From: Burkholderia stabilis
GTDB taxonomy: Bacteria > Pseudomonadota > Gammaproteobacteria > Burkholderiales > Burkholderiaceae
Direction: 5' to 3'
Assembly (NCBI RefSeq): GCF_001742165.1
Contig: NZ_CP016443.1
Location: 868,001 to 932,000, forward strand
Length of the DNA stretch: 64,000 nucleotides
The stretch's first letter is position 1. Each line of letters starts with the position of its first letter. A program made the position numbers and the translations under genes. Shown here piece by piece: positions 19,030 through 27,206 of the stretch. The notes under the pieces were generated by a model that was given only the letters and a program-made list of their open reading frames with translations, did not search any database and was not told the DNA's origin.

Positions 19030-19443
19030 ATGAACGATACCCGACGCGCGCTGAACAAAAGCGATTTCCAGCAACTGTCCGAGTTCCGCTACCAGATGCG
19101 CCGCTTCGAGCGCTTCTCCGAACGCGCCGCGCAAAGCGAAGGCGTGACGCCGCTGCAATACCTGCTGCTGCTGCACATCAAGGGTTATCCGCATCGCGAA
19201 TGGGCGACCATCGGCGAGCTCGCGGAACGCCTGCAGGCGCAGCATCACGGCGTCGTCGCGCTGGTCACACGCTGCGAGGCGCTCGGGCTCGTGAAGCGCA
19301 AGACGAGCGAAGCGGACCGCCGGCAGGTCGAAGTCCACCTCGAGCAAGCCGGCGAGACGCTGCTTGCCCGCCTCGCGGCCATGCATCGCGCCGAGCTGAA
19401 GTCGCTCAAGGACGCGTTCCAGGTTCCCCAGATCGATTACTGA
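19030..19443 (+). CDS. MarR-family transcriptional regulator
   Basis: A 137-residue winged-helix protein. The ATG at 19030 (MNDTRRALNKSDFQQL) follows the operator; earlier starts would overlap it. DNA-binding region: WATIGELAERLQAQHHGVVA and LVTRCEALGLVKRKTSEADRRQVEV. It is followed 20 bp later by the ClC gene in the same direction, so both are probably one transcript. Its ligand is unknown. Confidence 0.88.
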   Translation: MNDTRRALNKSDFQQLSEFRYQMRRFERFSERAAQSEGVTPLQYLLLLHIKGYPHREWATIGELAERLQAQHHGVVALVTRCEALGLVKRKTSEADRRQVEVHLEQAGETLLARLAAMHRAELKSLKDAFQVPQIDY

Positions 19444-19463
19444 CCCTTGCTTTTTCCACTCCG

Positions 19464-21251
19464 ATGAACGCACCGCACAAACGCGATTTCTCGACCAACG
19501 AACGCCTGCCCAGGATCGCGTTGCTTGCCGCCGGGATCGGCCTGCTCAGCACGCTTGCCGCATTCGTGCTGTTGAGCCTGATCCACCTCTTCACGAACCT
19601 GTTCTTCTTCCAGCAGTTCTCGTTCGTCGAGCGCTCTCCCGCGAACAACACGCTCGGTGCGTGGGTGATCGTCGTGCCGGTGATCGGCGGCCTGATCGTC
19701 GGGATGATGGCGCGCTTCGGTTCGGAGAAGATTCGCGGCCACGGCATTCCCGAAGCGATCGAAGCGATCCTGTTCGGCAAGAGCCGCATGTCGCCGAAGG
19801 TCGCGGTGCTCAAGCCGCTGTCGTCCGGCGTCGTGATCGGCAGCGGCGGCCCGTTCGGCGCCGAAGGCCCGATCATCATGACCGGCGGCGCGCTCGGCTC
19901 GCTGATCGCGCAATGCGTGCACGTGACCGCCGCCGAGCGCAAGACGCTGCTCGTCGCCGGCGCGGCCGCCGGCATGACCGCCGTGTTCGGCACGCCGGTC
20001 GCCGCCGTGCTGCTCGCGGTCGAGCTGCTGCTGTTCGAATGGCGTCCGCGCAGTTTCCTGCCGGTCGCGCTCGCGTGCGCGGTGGCCGGTTTCGCGCGTG
20101 CGCTGTTCTTCGGCGTCGATCCGCTGTTTCCGCTGACGACGGCCGCGCCCACGCCCGTCGCACTGCTGTCGTGCATCGTCGCCGGGCTGCTGTCGGGCAT
20201 GCTCGCATGCGGCTTGTCGGCTGCGCTGTACCGCGTCGAGGACACCTTCGCGAAGTTGCCGGTGCACTGGATGTGGTGGCCCGCGCTCGGCGCGATCGTG
20301 ATCGGCATCGGCGGCTGGCTCGAACCGCGCGCGCTCGGCGTCGGCTACGACGTGATCGGCGACCTGCTGCATCAGCACATCGCACTGAAGATCGCGCTCG
20401 CGCTGCTGATCGTGAAGGCCGTGATGTGGGTGATCGCGCTCGGCTCGGGCACGTCGGGCGGCGTGCTCGCCCCGCTGCTGATGCTCGGCGCCGGCCTCGG
20501 CACCGTGCTGTCGCCGATGCTGCCCGGCGGCGATCCGGCGCTGTGGCCGCTCGTGTGCATGGCCGCGACGCTCGGCGCCACCCTCGGCGCGCCGCTGACC
20601 GCGATCGTGTTCGCGTTCGGCCTCACGCACGACGCCAACGCACTGTTGCCGCTGCTCGCGGCAACACTCGTCGCGCACGGCTTCGCGACCATCGTGATGA
20701 AGCGCTCGATCATGACGGAGAAGATCGCGCGCCGCGGCTATCACATCTATCGCGAATACGGCGTCGATCCGCTCGAGCGGCACGACGTCGCCGAAGTGAT
20801 GACGTCCGCCGACCGGCTCGTCGCGATCGACGGCGCAGCGACGCTCGATGCCGTCGAGTCGCAGTACTTCGGCGCGCAGCAGACGCACCGTGCATACCCG
20901 GTCGTGCAGAACGGCCGCCTGCTCGGCCTCGTCGATCGCGCGACGCTCGACGCGCAGCGCGCGCAGGCCGCAGCGGACACGCCAGTCTCGGGCGCATTCG
21001 CCGGCCGCGCACCCGCCGTCGCGCTTGCGCACGAAACATGCCGCGTCGTCGCATCCCGGCTCGCGATGCTCGGCCTCGAACGCCTGCCCGTGGTCGACGA
21101 CGAGCAATCGCTGCGCATCACCGGCATCGTGTCGCGCAGCGACCTCATCAAACCCGCGCTCCAGCACTTCGACGACGAACAGAAGCGCGAGCGCTTTCGC
21201 CCGGTCGTACCGGTCAACCTGCGCGATGCCGGCACGCGCAAGGCCGGCTGA
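19464..21251 (+). CDS. ClC-family chloride channel/antiporter with C-terminal CBS domains
   Basis: A 595-residue membrane protein. ClC signatures are GSGGPFGAEGP, which keeps the gating glutamate (E134), the GxFxP-like segment GSGTSGGVLAPLLMLGAGLG, and GATLGAPLTAIVFAFGLTHD. Residues ~440-580 form a CBS pair (DVAEVMTSADRLVAIDG; RITGIVSRSDLIKPAL). The loss of the canonical GSGIP sequence means ion preference cannot be assumed to be chloride. It lies downstream of marR; the neighbouring HPP-CBS protein suggests a shared anion- or nucleotide-sensing role. Confidence 0.9.
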   Translation: MNAPHKRDFSTNERLPRIALLAAGIGLLSTLAAFVLLSLIHLFTNLFFFQQFSFVERSPANNTLGAWVIVVPVIGGLIVGMMARFGSEKIRGHGIPEAIEAILFGKSRMSPKVAVLKPLSSGVVIGSGGPFGAEGPIIMTGGALGSLIAQCVHVTAAERKTLLVAGAAAGMTAVFGTPVAAVLLAVELLLFEWRPRSFLPVALACAVAGFARALFFGVDPLFPLTTAAPTPVALLSCIVAGLLSGMLACGLSAALYRVEDTFAKLPVHWMWWPALGAIVIGIGGWLEPRALGVGYDVIGDLLHQHIALKIALALLIVKAVMWVIALGSGTSGGVLAPLLMLGAGLGTVLSPMLPGGDPALWPLVCMAATLGATLGAPLTAIVFAFGLTHDANALLPLLAATLVAHGFATIVMKRSIMTEKIARRGYHIYREYGVDPLERHDVAEVMTSADRLVAIDGAATLDAVESQYFGAQQTHRAYPVVQNGRLLGLVDRATLDAQRAQAAADTPVSGAFAGRAPAVALAHETCRVVASRLAMLGLERLPVVDDEQSLRITGIVSRSDLIKPALQHFDDEQKRERFRPVVPVNLRDAGTRKAG

Positions 21252-21263
21252 CGCATCCCGCAT

Positions 21264-21283
21264 GCGCGGCCCCCCGGCCGCGC
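21264..21283 (+). terminator. Hairpin after the ClC gene
   Basis: Stem GCGCGGCC / GGCCGCGC with a CCCC loop, 12 bp after the stop, followed by a weakly T-rich stretch (CACGTTTCCTC). A modest intrinsic terminator at best. Confidence 0.4.
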
Positions 21284-21761
21284 CACGTTTCCTCGCCCTG
21301 CCCTTGCTCCACGAAGCGCCGCGCCCCTCGCGCGCCGCTTCGCATTTCGCCGCGCCCTGCGTTTAAAGTTGGTTAACAATCCAACCGGCGAAAGTTTGTC
21401 ATGATGGTACTCATGCGACGGGGCCATCGAATCAGCCATTCCACTTTCGCCATCAGATAAAGCGTCGCGGCGCGGCATGCAGACAGATGCCGCACGCCGC
21501 GACCGTCACCTCACCACACGACCGGGCAGCGCGCCGACCGCGCACCGCATGAAGTCGTTGCTGCATCACCCGTCCGCGGACGGGCCGCACACACTGCATG
21601 CCGTGCCGCAGCAAATCTGCACAGCACCGAAGCCGCCATTTGGCAAGCGCGTTAACAACTTGTTTCGGAATAGCCGGAACCGTGCTTGTCCGATGCAATC
21701 TCACTAGCACGCAGTACTGCTGCGCATCCCACCCAATCAATCACGACTCGAGGGAGATAAC
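21284..21761. other. Intergenic region without a convincing gene
   Basis: 478 bp upstream of the small secreted protein. I see a weak GTTGG/CCAAC dyad at 21368-21385 and AT-richer patches (TTAACAACTTG near 21652), but no ORF with good codon use. It probably holds the promoter of the gene at 21762. Confidence 0.5.
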
Positions 21762-22097
21762 GTGAACGCAAAATACTTACCGCTCATCGCATTGACCGTG
21801 GCATTTTCTGCTCATGCAGCCGATTCTGCCCTGCAGAACGTGGGACAAAGCCAGAAACCCGCCGACCAGGTAGCGCAGTGCATCGCCAAGACCTGGGCCG
21901 ACAAGTCGCAGCAACAGGTGACGTCGCAGTACGAACTGGCGAACGGCCTTGCAATGGCCGTGTATGCGCCGGGCCAGCAACCGCCGAATGGCGCCGCAGC
22001 CGTGGTGCGCCCGGCGAACGCCGCGAACGCGAAGACCTGGGTCGGTTTCCGTGGCGGTGATGCGTCGTCGGCCGGCGACATCAACGCCTGCCTGTAA
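21762..22097 (+). CDS. Small secreted protein of unknown function
   Basis: A 111-residue protein starting at GTG 21762 behind GAGGGAG. It has a clear signal peptide (LPLIALTVAFSAHAA, cleavage after residue ~20). The mature ~90 residues contain two cysteines (QCIAKTW and the C-terminal INACL) that could form one disulfide. I recognise no family motif with certainty. It is followed by a strong terminator, so it is a monocistronic exported protein. Confidence 0.8.
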   Translation: MNAKYLPLIALTVAFSAHAADSALQNVGQSQKPADQVAQCIAKTWADKSQQQVTSQYELANGLAMAVYAPGQQPPNGAAAVVRPANAANAKTWVGFRGGDASSAGDINACL

Positions 22098-22141
22098 CGA
22101 GAACAGGCGCTCCGGATGGCCTTGCGCCATCCGCTTGCGAC

Positions 22142-22172
22142 AAGCCCCGCCTCGGCGGGGCTTTTTCTTTTT
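22142..22172 (+). terminator. Rho-independent terminator
   Basis: Stem AGCCCCGCC / GGCGGGGCT with a 2-nt gap at the tip, followed by CTTTTTCTTTTT. It ends the small secreted-protein transcript and separates it from convergent ppnP. Confidence 0.85.
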
Positions 22173-22185
22173 CTGCCGCCTGCGC

Positions 22186-22506
22186 TTACAGGTAGCTGCA
22201 GACGTAATCGAGCGTCTCGAGCACTTCGATGTCGAAGCGGCTCTTGCCCGGCACCGAGAACGATTCGCCGGCGCCGTAGGTTTGCCATTCGCTGCTGCCG
22301 TCGAGCTTCACGCGACACTTGCCGGCCTGCACTTCCATCAATTCGGGCGCGTCCGTGCCGAAGTTGAGCGCGCACGGCAGGATCACGCCGAGGGTCTTGC
22401 GCGTGCCGTCCGGGAAGAGCACGGTATGCGACACGCACTTGCCGTCGAAATAGACGTTCGCGCGCTTGACGACCGATACGTTGTCGAATTGGGTTGCACT
22501 GGTCAT
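22186..22506 (-). CDS. ppnP: Pyrimidine/purine nucleoside phosphorylase (PpnP/YaiE, DUF1255)
   Basis: A 106-residue single-domain cupin. The ATG at 22506 ([20 protein letters not shown]) matches the usual N-terminus. Family motifs are [42 protein letters not shown] and [15 protein letters not shown]. coli PpnP splits several nucleosides with phosphate to give free base and ribose-1-phosphate. It stands alone, convergent with the small secreted protein. Confidence 0.92.
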
Positions 22507-22708
22507 GTGATGCCTCTGATTGCTGGATGCCGGATGGCGATGTTGTTGGAGGCCGGCCGGAGCGGCAGGCCGGCCGCTATGATACCGGCTCGCGCGGCGC
22601 ATGCAGGAACCGCGCTCCGCTGCCGCGGCGTCGAACCCGTGAAACGGCAACGGCGCTACGCGCGAGATCGTCAGGATCGCTATGCGATGACGATCGCTGC
22701 ACGCCGGC

Positions 22709-23611
22709 TTACCGCAGCCCCTTGCGTCGCGCGGAATCGCGCAGGCAGTCGAGCAGCATCGCCGCGGCCGGCGTCAGCGGGCTGTCGCGACGCGTGATGA
22801 CCTGCACCGACACGGCCGGCAACCGCTCGCGGATCGGCAGTATCACGAACTGGTCCTGCGCCCACTCGCCCTGCAGCAACTGCTCGGGCATCGATGCGAT
22901 CAGGTCGCAGCCCATCATCAGGCTGCGCGCCAGGCCGAAGCTCGGGCATTCGACGACGCGTGCCGGCACCGGCAAGCCGTACGCGACGAAGGCATTGAAC
23001 AGCACCTGCGTCGAGCTTTCGGGCGACGGATTCATCAGCCAGTCGGCCTCGACGAGATCGGCGAGCGACGTGGCCGATGCGAGCGGATGCCCCTTGCACG
23101 CGACGATCAGCGAACGGCTCGAATACAGTTCCGCGTGATCGAATTCGGCTGCCAGCAGCTCGGGCACGACGACGGCCACCGCGAAATCGAGCGAGCCGTC
23201 GTGCAGCCGCGGCAACGCGACACCCGGAAACCCTTCGACGAGACTGACGCGCGCCACCGGAAACCGCCGCCGGAACGCGCGAAACGCATCGGGCAGGATC
23301 GTCACCGCGGCGGCCGGCGTGATCGCCGCCGCGACGGAGCCCGTCATCGCCCCCTGCGCCTGCTCGATGTCGTCGCGTGCGCGCTGCATTTCGGCGACGA
23401 TCAGCCGCGCGCGCACCTGCAGTTGCTGGCCGAACGCGGTGAGCTGCACGCCGCGCGCGGTGCGCACGACGAGCGACACGCCGAGCGCGATCTCCAGCTC
23501 CTTGACCGCCTTCGTCAGCGCCGCCGGCGACACGTTCAGGCGGCGCGCGGCCGCGCGAATGCTCCCCTCTTCCGCGACGGTGACGAACGCTTTCAGCTGA
23601 TGGTATTTCAT
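22709..23611 (-). CDS. LysR-family transcriptional regulator
   Basis: A 300-residue LysR protein ([20 protein letters not shown], then [20 protein letters not shown]), resembling the TsaR/CbbR-like group with [10 protein letters not shown] in the recognition helix. It is divergent from the M20 amidohydrolase and MHS permease genes, with a 182-bp AT-richer gap between them. It probably controls that two-gene operon in response to its substrate. Confidence 0.9.
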
Positions 23612-23793
23612 GGCGGTGAGGCGTGATCCGTGGAAACCCGATGCCCCGCGACGCGCGCCGGCTCAGGGTATTCCCGAGCGGCAACCGGTGGTGAGCACCA
23701 AAGCAATTTATCAGCTTCTGGTGCGCAAAAGAAATTTATATGCTTTGACGTCATATGCGCGTCAAACGCCCCACCCGCCCCACAGGAGACACC

Positions 23794-24978
23794 ATGCTGC
23801 AAGCCGTGAACCCCGTCATCCCCGGCATCGCCGCGATCGCCCCCGAACTGGTCGAGGTGCGCCGCCGCATCCACGCTCATCCCGAACTCGCGTTCGAGGA
23901 AACGCTCACGAGCGATCTCGTCGCCGAGCTGCTCGCCGGCTGGGGTTATGAAGTGCATCGCGGCATCGGCAAGACGGGCGTCGTCGGCGTGTTGCGCGAA
24001 GGGCAAGGCGCGCGCACGGTCGGGCTGCGCGCCGACATGGATGCGCTGCCGCTCGCGGAAGCCACGGGCCTGCCGTACGCGAGCCGTCATGCGAACAAGA
24101 TGCATGCATGCGGCCACGACGGCCACACGGCGATGCTGCTGTGCGCGGCGCGCCACCTCGCCGCTACGCGCCAGTTCTCCGGCACGCTGAACCTGATCTT
24201 CCAGCCGGCCGAGGAAAACTTCGGCGGCGCGAAGGCGATGATGGACGACGGCCTGTTCGACCGCTTCCCGTGCGACGCGATCTTCGCGATCCACAACATG
24301 CCGGGCCGCGCCGCCGGCGACATGGCATTCCGCACCGGCGCCGCGATGGCGTCGGCCGACCGCGTGACGATCACGCTGCGCGGCGTCGGCGGCCACGGCG
24401 CGATGCCGCATTTCGCGCGCGACCCGATGTCGGCCGCGGGCAGCATCATGGTCGCGCTGCAGACGATCGTCGCGCGTGAAGTCGACGCACAGCATGCGGC
24501 CGTGATCACGGTCGGTAGCGTGCAGGCCGGCGAGACGTTCAACATCATTCCCGAAACCGTCGTGATGAAGCTGTCGGTGCGCGCGCTGGACGCCGACGTG
24601 CGGGCACTGCTCGCACGCCGCATCGAAGCGCTCGTGAAGGGCCAGGCGGAAAGCTTCGGCATCGCGGCGGAAGTCGATTACGACTACGGCTACCCGGTGC
24701 TCGTCAACCATCCCGAACCGACCGCGTTCGCGGCCGACATCGCACGCCAGATGCTCGGCGCCGAGCGCGTCGAAACCGACACCGCGCCGCTGATGGGCAG
24801 CGAGGATTTCGCGTTCATGCTCGAAGCGCGCCCCGGCTGCTATGCGTTCATCGGCAACGGGATCGGCAGCAAGGGCGGCTGCATGGTGCACAACCCCGGC
24901 TACGACTTCAACGACGACATCCTCGCGATCGGCGCGAGCTACTGGGTTCGCGTCGCCGAAGCCTGGCTCGCGGCCTGA
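23794..24978 (+). CDS. M20-family amidohydrolase (hippurate hydrolase-like)
   Basis: A 394-residue metallohydrolase; start at ATG 23794 behind AGGAGA. Motifs of the amidohydrolase branch: RRRIHAHPELAFEE, GLRADMDALPLAEATGLPYA, MHACGHDGHTAML (metal ligands C and H), FQPAEENFGGAKAMMDDGLF (catalytic Glu) and MGSEDFAFML. It probably hydrolyses an N-acyl amino acid or aromatic amide in the cytoplasm. The following MHS permease likely imports the substrate. Confidence 0.92.
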   Translation: MLQAVNPVIPGIAAIAPELVEVRRRIHAHPELAFEETLTSDLVAELLAGWGYEVHRGIGKTGVVGVLREGQGARTVGLRADMDALPLAEATGLPYASRHANKMHACGHDGHTAMLLCAARHLAATRQFSGTLNLIFQPAEENFGGAKAMMDDGLFDRFPCDAIFAIHNMPGRAAGDMAFRTGAAMASADRVTITLRGVGGHGAMPHFARDPMSAAGSIMVALQTIVAREVDAQHAAVITVGSVQAGETFNIIPETVVMKLSVRALDADVRALLARRIEALVKGQAESFGIAAEVDYDYGYPVLVNHPEPTAFAADIARQMLGAERVETDTAPLMGSEDFAFMLEARPGCYAFIGNGIGSKGGCMVHNPGYDFNDDILAIGASYWVRVAEAWLAA

Positions 24979-25021
24979 CGGCCCTTCACCACACCGCTTC
25001 GCGCTTACCCGGGGGAGCCCC

Positions 25022-26341
25022 ATGGAAACGTCTGCCCTTCCGTTCGCCGGCACGCCGGTCGATGCGCGCGCCGCCGCAAAGAAACGCCGGCTGATCGCGG
25101 CCGCCGCCGTCGGCAACGCGCTCGAGTTCTACGACTTCACGGTCTACAGCTTCTTCGCGATCCTGATCGGCAAGCTGTTCTTCCCCGTGCATTCGCCGTT
25201 CGGGCAGTTGATGCTCGCCGTCGCGAGCTTCGGCGTCGGCTTCGTCACGCGTCCGCTCGGCGGGCTCGTGATCGGCATGTATGCCGACCGCGCCGGCCGC
25301 AAGAAGGCGATGATCCTGACGCTGCTGCTGATGGCGCTCGGCACCGCGACGATCGCGGTCGCGCCGACCTTCGCGCAAGTCGGCATCGCCGCGCCGATGC
25401 TGCTCGTGCTCGCGCGCCTGCTGCAAGGGTTCGCGTCGGGCGGCGAAGTCGGCGCGTCGACGACGCTGCTGCTCGAACAGGCACCGCAGCATCGCCGCGG
25501 CTTCTACGCGTCGTTCCAGTTCTCGAGCCAGGGGCTCGCCGCCCTCGCGGGCGCGCTCACCGGCGTCGCGTTGACTTCAACGCTGAATGCCGCGCAGCTC
25601 GAAAGCTGGGGCTGGCGCGTGCCGTTCATCATCGGCACGCTGTTCGTGCCGATCGGCTACTGGCTGCGCCGCACCGTCGAGGAAGTGCCGGCCGCCGCGC
25701 CCGCTGCCGCGCATGACGAACCGGTCGCGTCGCTGCCGCTCGCCGACGTGCTGCGCCATCACGGCAAGGCCGTGTTCGCCGGCCTCGGCGTGACGATCGG
25801 CGGCACGTCGATCCATTACATCATCGTGTTCTACATGGCGATCTACGGCGTGCAGGTGCTGCACCTGCCGACCTGGCTGTCGATGACGGCCGGCTGCGTC
25901 GCCGGCGCGATCCTGATGCTCGTGACGCCGATCGGCGGCCACCTGTCCGACGTCTACGGGCGCAACCGGATCGTCTGGTGGACGCGCATCGTGCTGATGG
26001 CCTCGATCTACCCGGCGTTCATCGCGCTGAACCGCTGGCCGGGCGCGGCGTCGCTGCTGTCGATCATCGCCGCGCTGTCGATCGTGCACGCGATCAACAT
26101 CGGCGCGACCGGCGCGATGCTCGGCGAGCTGTTCCCGCGTGCGGTGCGCGCGACCGGCGGCGCGCTCGTGTACAGCGTCGGCGTCGCGATCTTCGGCGGC
26201 TTCGCGCAGTTCTTCGTCACGTGGCTGATCGCGGCGACCGGCAACCCGAACGCGCCCGCGTGGTACGCGATCGGCTGCGGCGTATTCACGCTGCTCGCCA
26301 TCCGCTGCATGGACGAGAAGGCCGGGAAGTCGCTCGACTGA
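25022..26341 (+). CDS. MFS transporter, metabolite:H+ symporter (MHS) family
   Basis: A 439-residue 12-helix permease starting at ATG 25022 (GGGGGAG upstream). Signature segments: AAAVGNALEFYDFTVYSFFA in helix 1, GGLVIGMYADRAGRKKAMIL between helices 2 and 3, and RLLQGFASGGEVGASTTLLL. This family imports citrate, ketoglutarate, betaine-like and aromatic acids. It is in an operon with the M20 amidohydrolase, 43 bp apart. Confidence 0.9.
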   Translation: METSALPFAGTPVDARAAAKKRRLIAAAAVGNALEFYDFTVYSFFAILIGKLFFPVHSPFGQLMLAVASFGVGFVTRPLGGLVIGMYADRAGRKKAMILTLLLMALGTATIAVAPTFAQVGIAAPMLLVLARLLQGFASGGEVGASTTLLLEQAPQHRRGFYASFQFSSQGLAALAGALTGVALTSTLNAAQLESWGWRVPFIIGTLFVPIGYWLRRTVEEVPAAAPAAAHDEPVASLPLADVLRHHGKAVFAGLGVTIGGTSIHYIIVFYMAIYGVQVLHLPTWLSMTAGCVAGAILMLVTPIGGHLSDVYGRNRIVWWTRIVLMASIYPAFIALNRWPGAASLLSIIAALSIVHAINIGATGAMLGELFPRAVRATGGALVYSVGVAIFGGFAQFFVTWLIAATGNPNAPAWYAIGCGVFTLLAIRCMDEKAGKSLD

Positions 26342-26409
26342 GCGCCCGCCAACGACCGATGCGCGGCACGCGATTGACGCGATGCGCGCGCATCGGGCAT
26401 GATCGCTCG

Positions 26410-26496
26410 ATGCGCTACGCCACCACTACGCTCTCGATCACGACGCGCACGACCGCCTTCGGCGGGCTCGTGCGGCGAGTGCGCGCAAGGTCGTAG
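26410..26496 (+). CDS. Putative Thr-rich leader peptide
   Basis: A 28-residue ORF beginning MRYATTTLSITTRTTAF, with seven Thr codons in eleven positions (26422-26454). This resembles threonine-operon leader peptides. Immediately after the Thr codons is a CCGCC-TTC-GGCGG stem with a UUCG-type tip. The ORF ends 20 bp before a terminator-like hairpin upstream of the isochorismatase-family gene. No strong Shine-Dalgarno is visible. Function as an attenuation leader is inferred. Confidence 0.55.
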   Translation: MRYATTTLSITTRTTAFGGLVRRVRARS

Positions 26497-26538
26497 CGCC
26501 ACCGATTCCTCACAGGCCCCGCCGGTTCCGGACGGGGT
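26453..26538 (+). promoter_or_regulatory. Putative transcription attenuator with three mutually exclusive hairpins
   Basis: Segment 1 CCGCC (26453-26457) pairs with segment 2 GGCGG (26461-26465). Segment 2 GGCGGG (26461-26466) can instead pair with segment 3 CCCGCC (26518-26523). Segment 3 CCCCG-CCGG (26517-26525) pairs with segment 4 CCGG-A-CGGGG (26528-26537) in a terminator-like hairpin followed by TCTTGTCGTTT. This is the 1:2, 2:3, 3:4 logic of amino-acid attenuators. Confidence 0.5.
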
Positions 26539-26581
26539 CTTGTCGTTTCTCCGTCCGTGCCGGTCATTCAGGAGAAACGCA

Positions 26582-27124
26582 ATGTCCGAAGCCCCTTCCC
26601 CCAAACGCGCGCTGCTCGTCGTCGACATGCAGGTCGGGCTGTTTCACGGTCCCGATCGCCCGCACGATGGCGACCGTGTGCTCGCAAACATCAACCGGTT
26701 GATCGGTCGCGCGCACGAAGCCGGTGCACCCGTGTTCGCCGTGCGCCACACCGGGCCCGCCGGCTCGCCGATTGCACCCGACTCGCCGCTCACCACGCTG
26801 CTGCCGGAACTCGCGATCGACGCCACGCGCGACACCGTGTTCACCAAGACGCGGTCGAGCTGCTTCGCGGGGACGCAGCTTGCCGAGTGGCTTCGCGCCG
26901 CCGGTATCGGCGAAATCGTCGTCGCGGGGATGAAGACACAGTACTGCATCGACACGACCTGCCGCGCAGCCGCCGACCTCGGCTTTCGCGTAGCGCTCGT
27001 CGCCGACGCACACACCTGCATGGACACGCCCGCGCTGCCGGCCGAGCGGATCGTCGCGCATCACAACGCGACGCTCGACGGCCCGTTCGCGACGCTGACG
27101 ACGACCGACACCTGCGTGTTCTGA
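26582..27124 (+). CDS. Cysteine hydrolase of the isochorismatase superfamily
   Basis: A 180-residue protein from ATG 26582 behind AGGAGAAACGCA. Catalytic triad candidates: Asp in LLVVDMQVGLF, Lys in DTVFTKTRSSCFAGT, and Cys in VAGMKTQYCIDTTCRAA. This is the nicotinamidase/ureidosuccinate/hydantoinase-associated type, not isochorismatase itself. It is preceded by a probable Thr-responsive attenuator, which is unexpected for this enzyme class. The substrate is unknown. Confidence 0.88.
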   Translation: MSEAPSPKRALLVVDMQVGLFHGPDRPHDGDRVLANINRLIGRAHEAGAPVFAVRHTGPAGSPIAPDSPLTTLLPELAIDATRDTVFTKTRSSCFAGTQLAEWLRAAGIGEIVVAGMKTQYCIDTTCRAAADLGFRVALVADAHTCMDTPALPAERIVAHHNATLDGPFATLTTTDTCVF

Positions 27125-27154
27125 CCGGCGCCGGCGGGACGCCGTCAACGCAAC

Positions 27155-27183
27155 AAGGCACGGGCCACCCTCGCCCGTGCCTT
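27155..27183. terminator. Strong hairpin between convergent genes
   Basis: Perfect 11-bp stem AAGGCACGGGC / GCCCGTGCCTT with a 7-nt loop, between the isochorismatase-family gene and the porin stop. T-tracts are short on both sides; probably a bidirectional terminator. Confidence 0.65.
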
Positions 27184-27206
27184 GCATGACTTGCGATACG
27201 CCCCGC

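Noticed and set aside
21477..21707. 76-codon ORF upstream of the small secreted protein
   Set aside because: His/Pro/Arg-rich, poor codon pattern, no ribosome-binding site; more likely promoter region.
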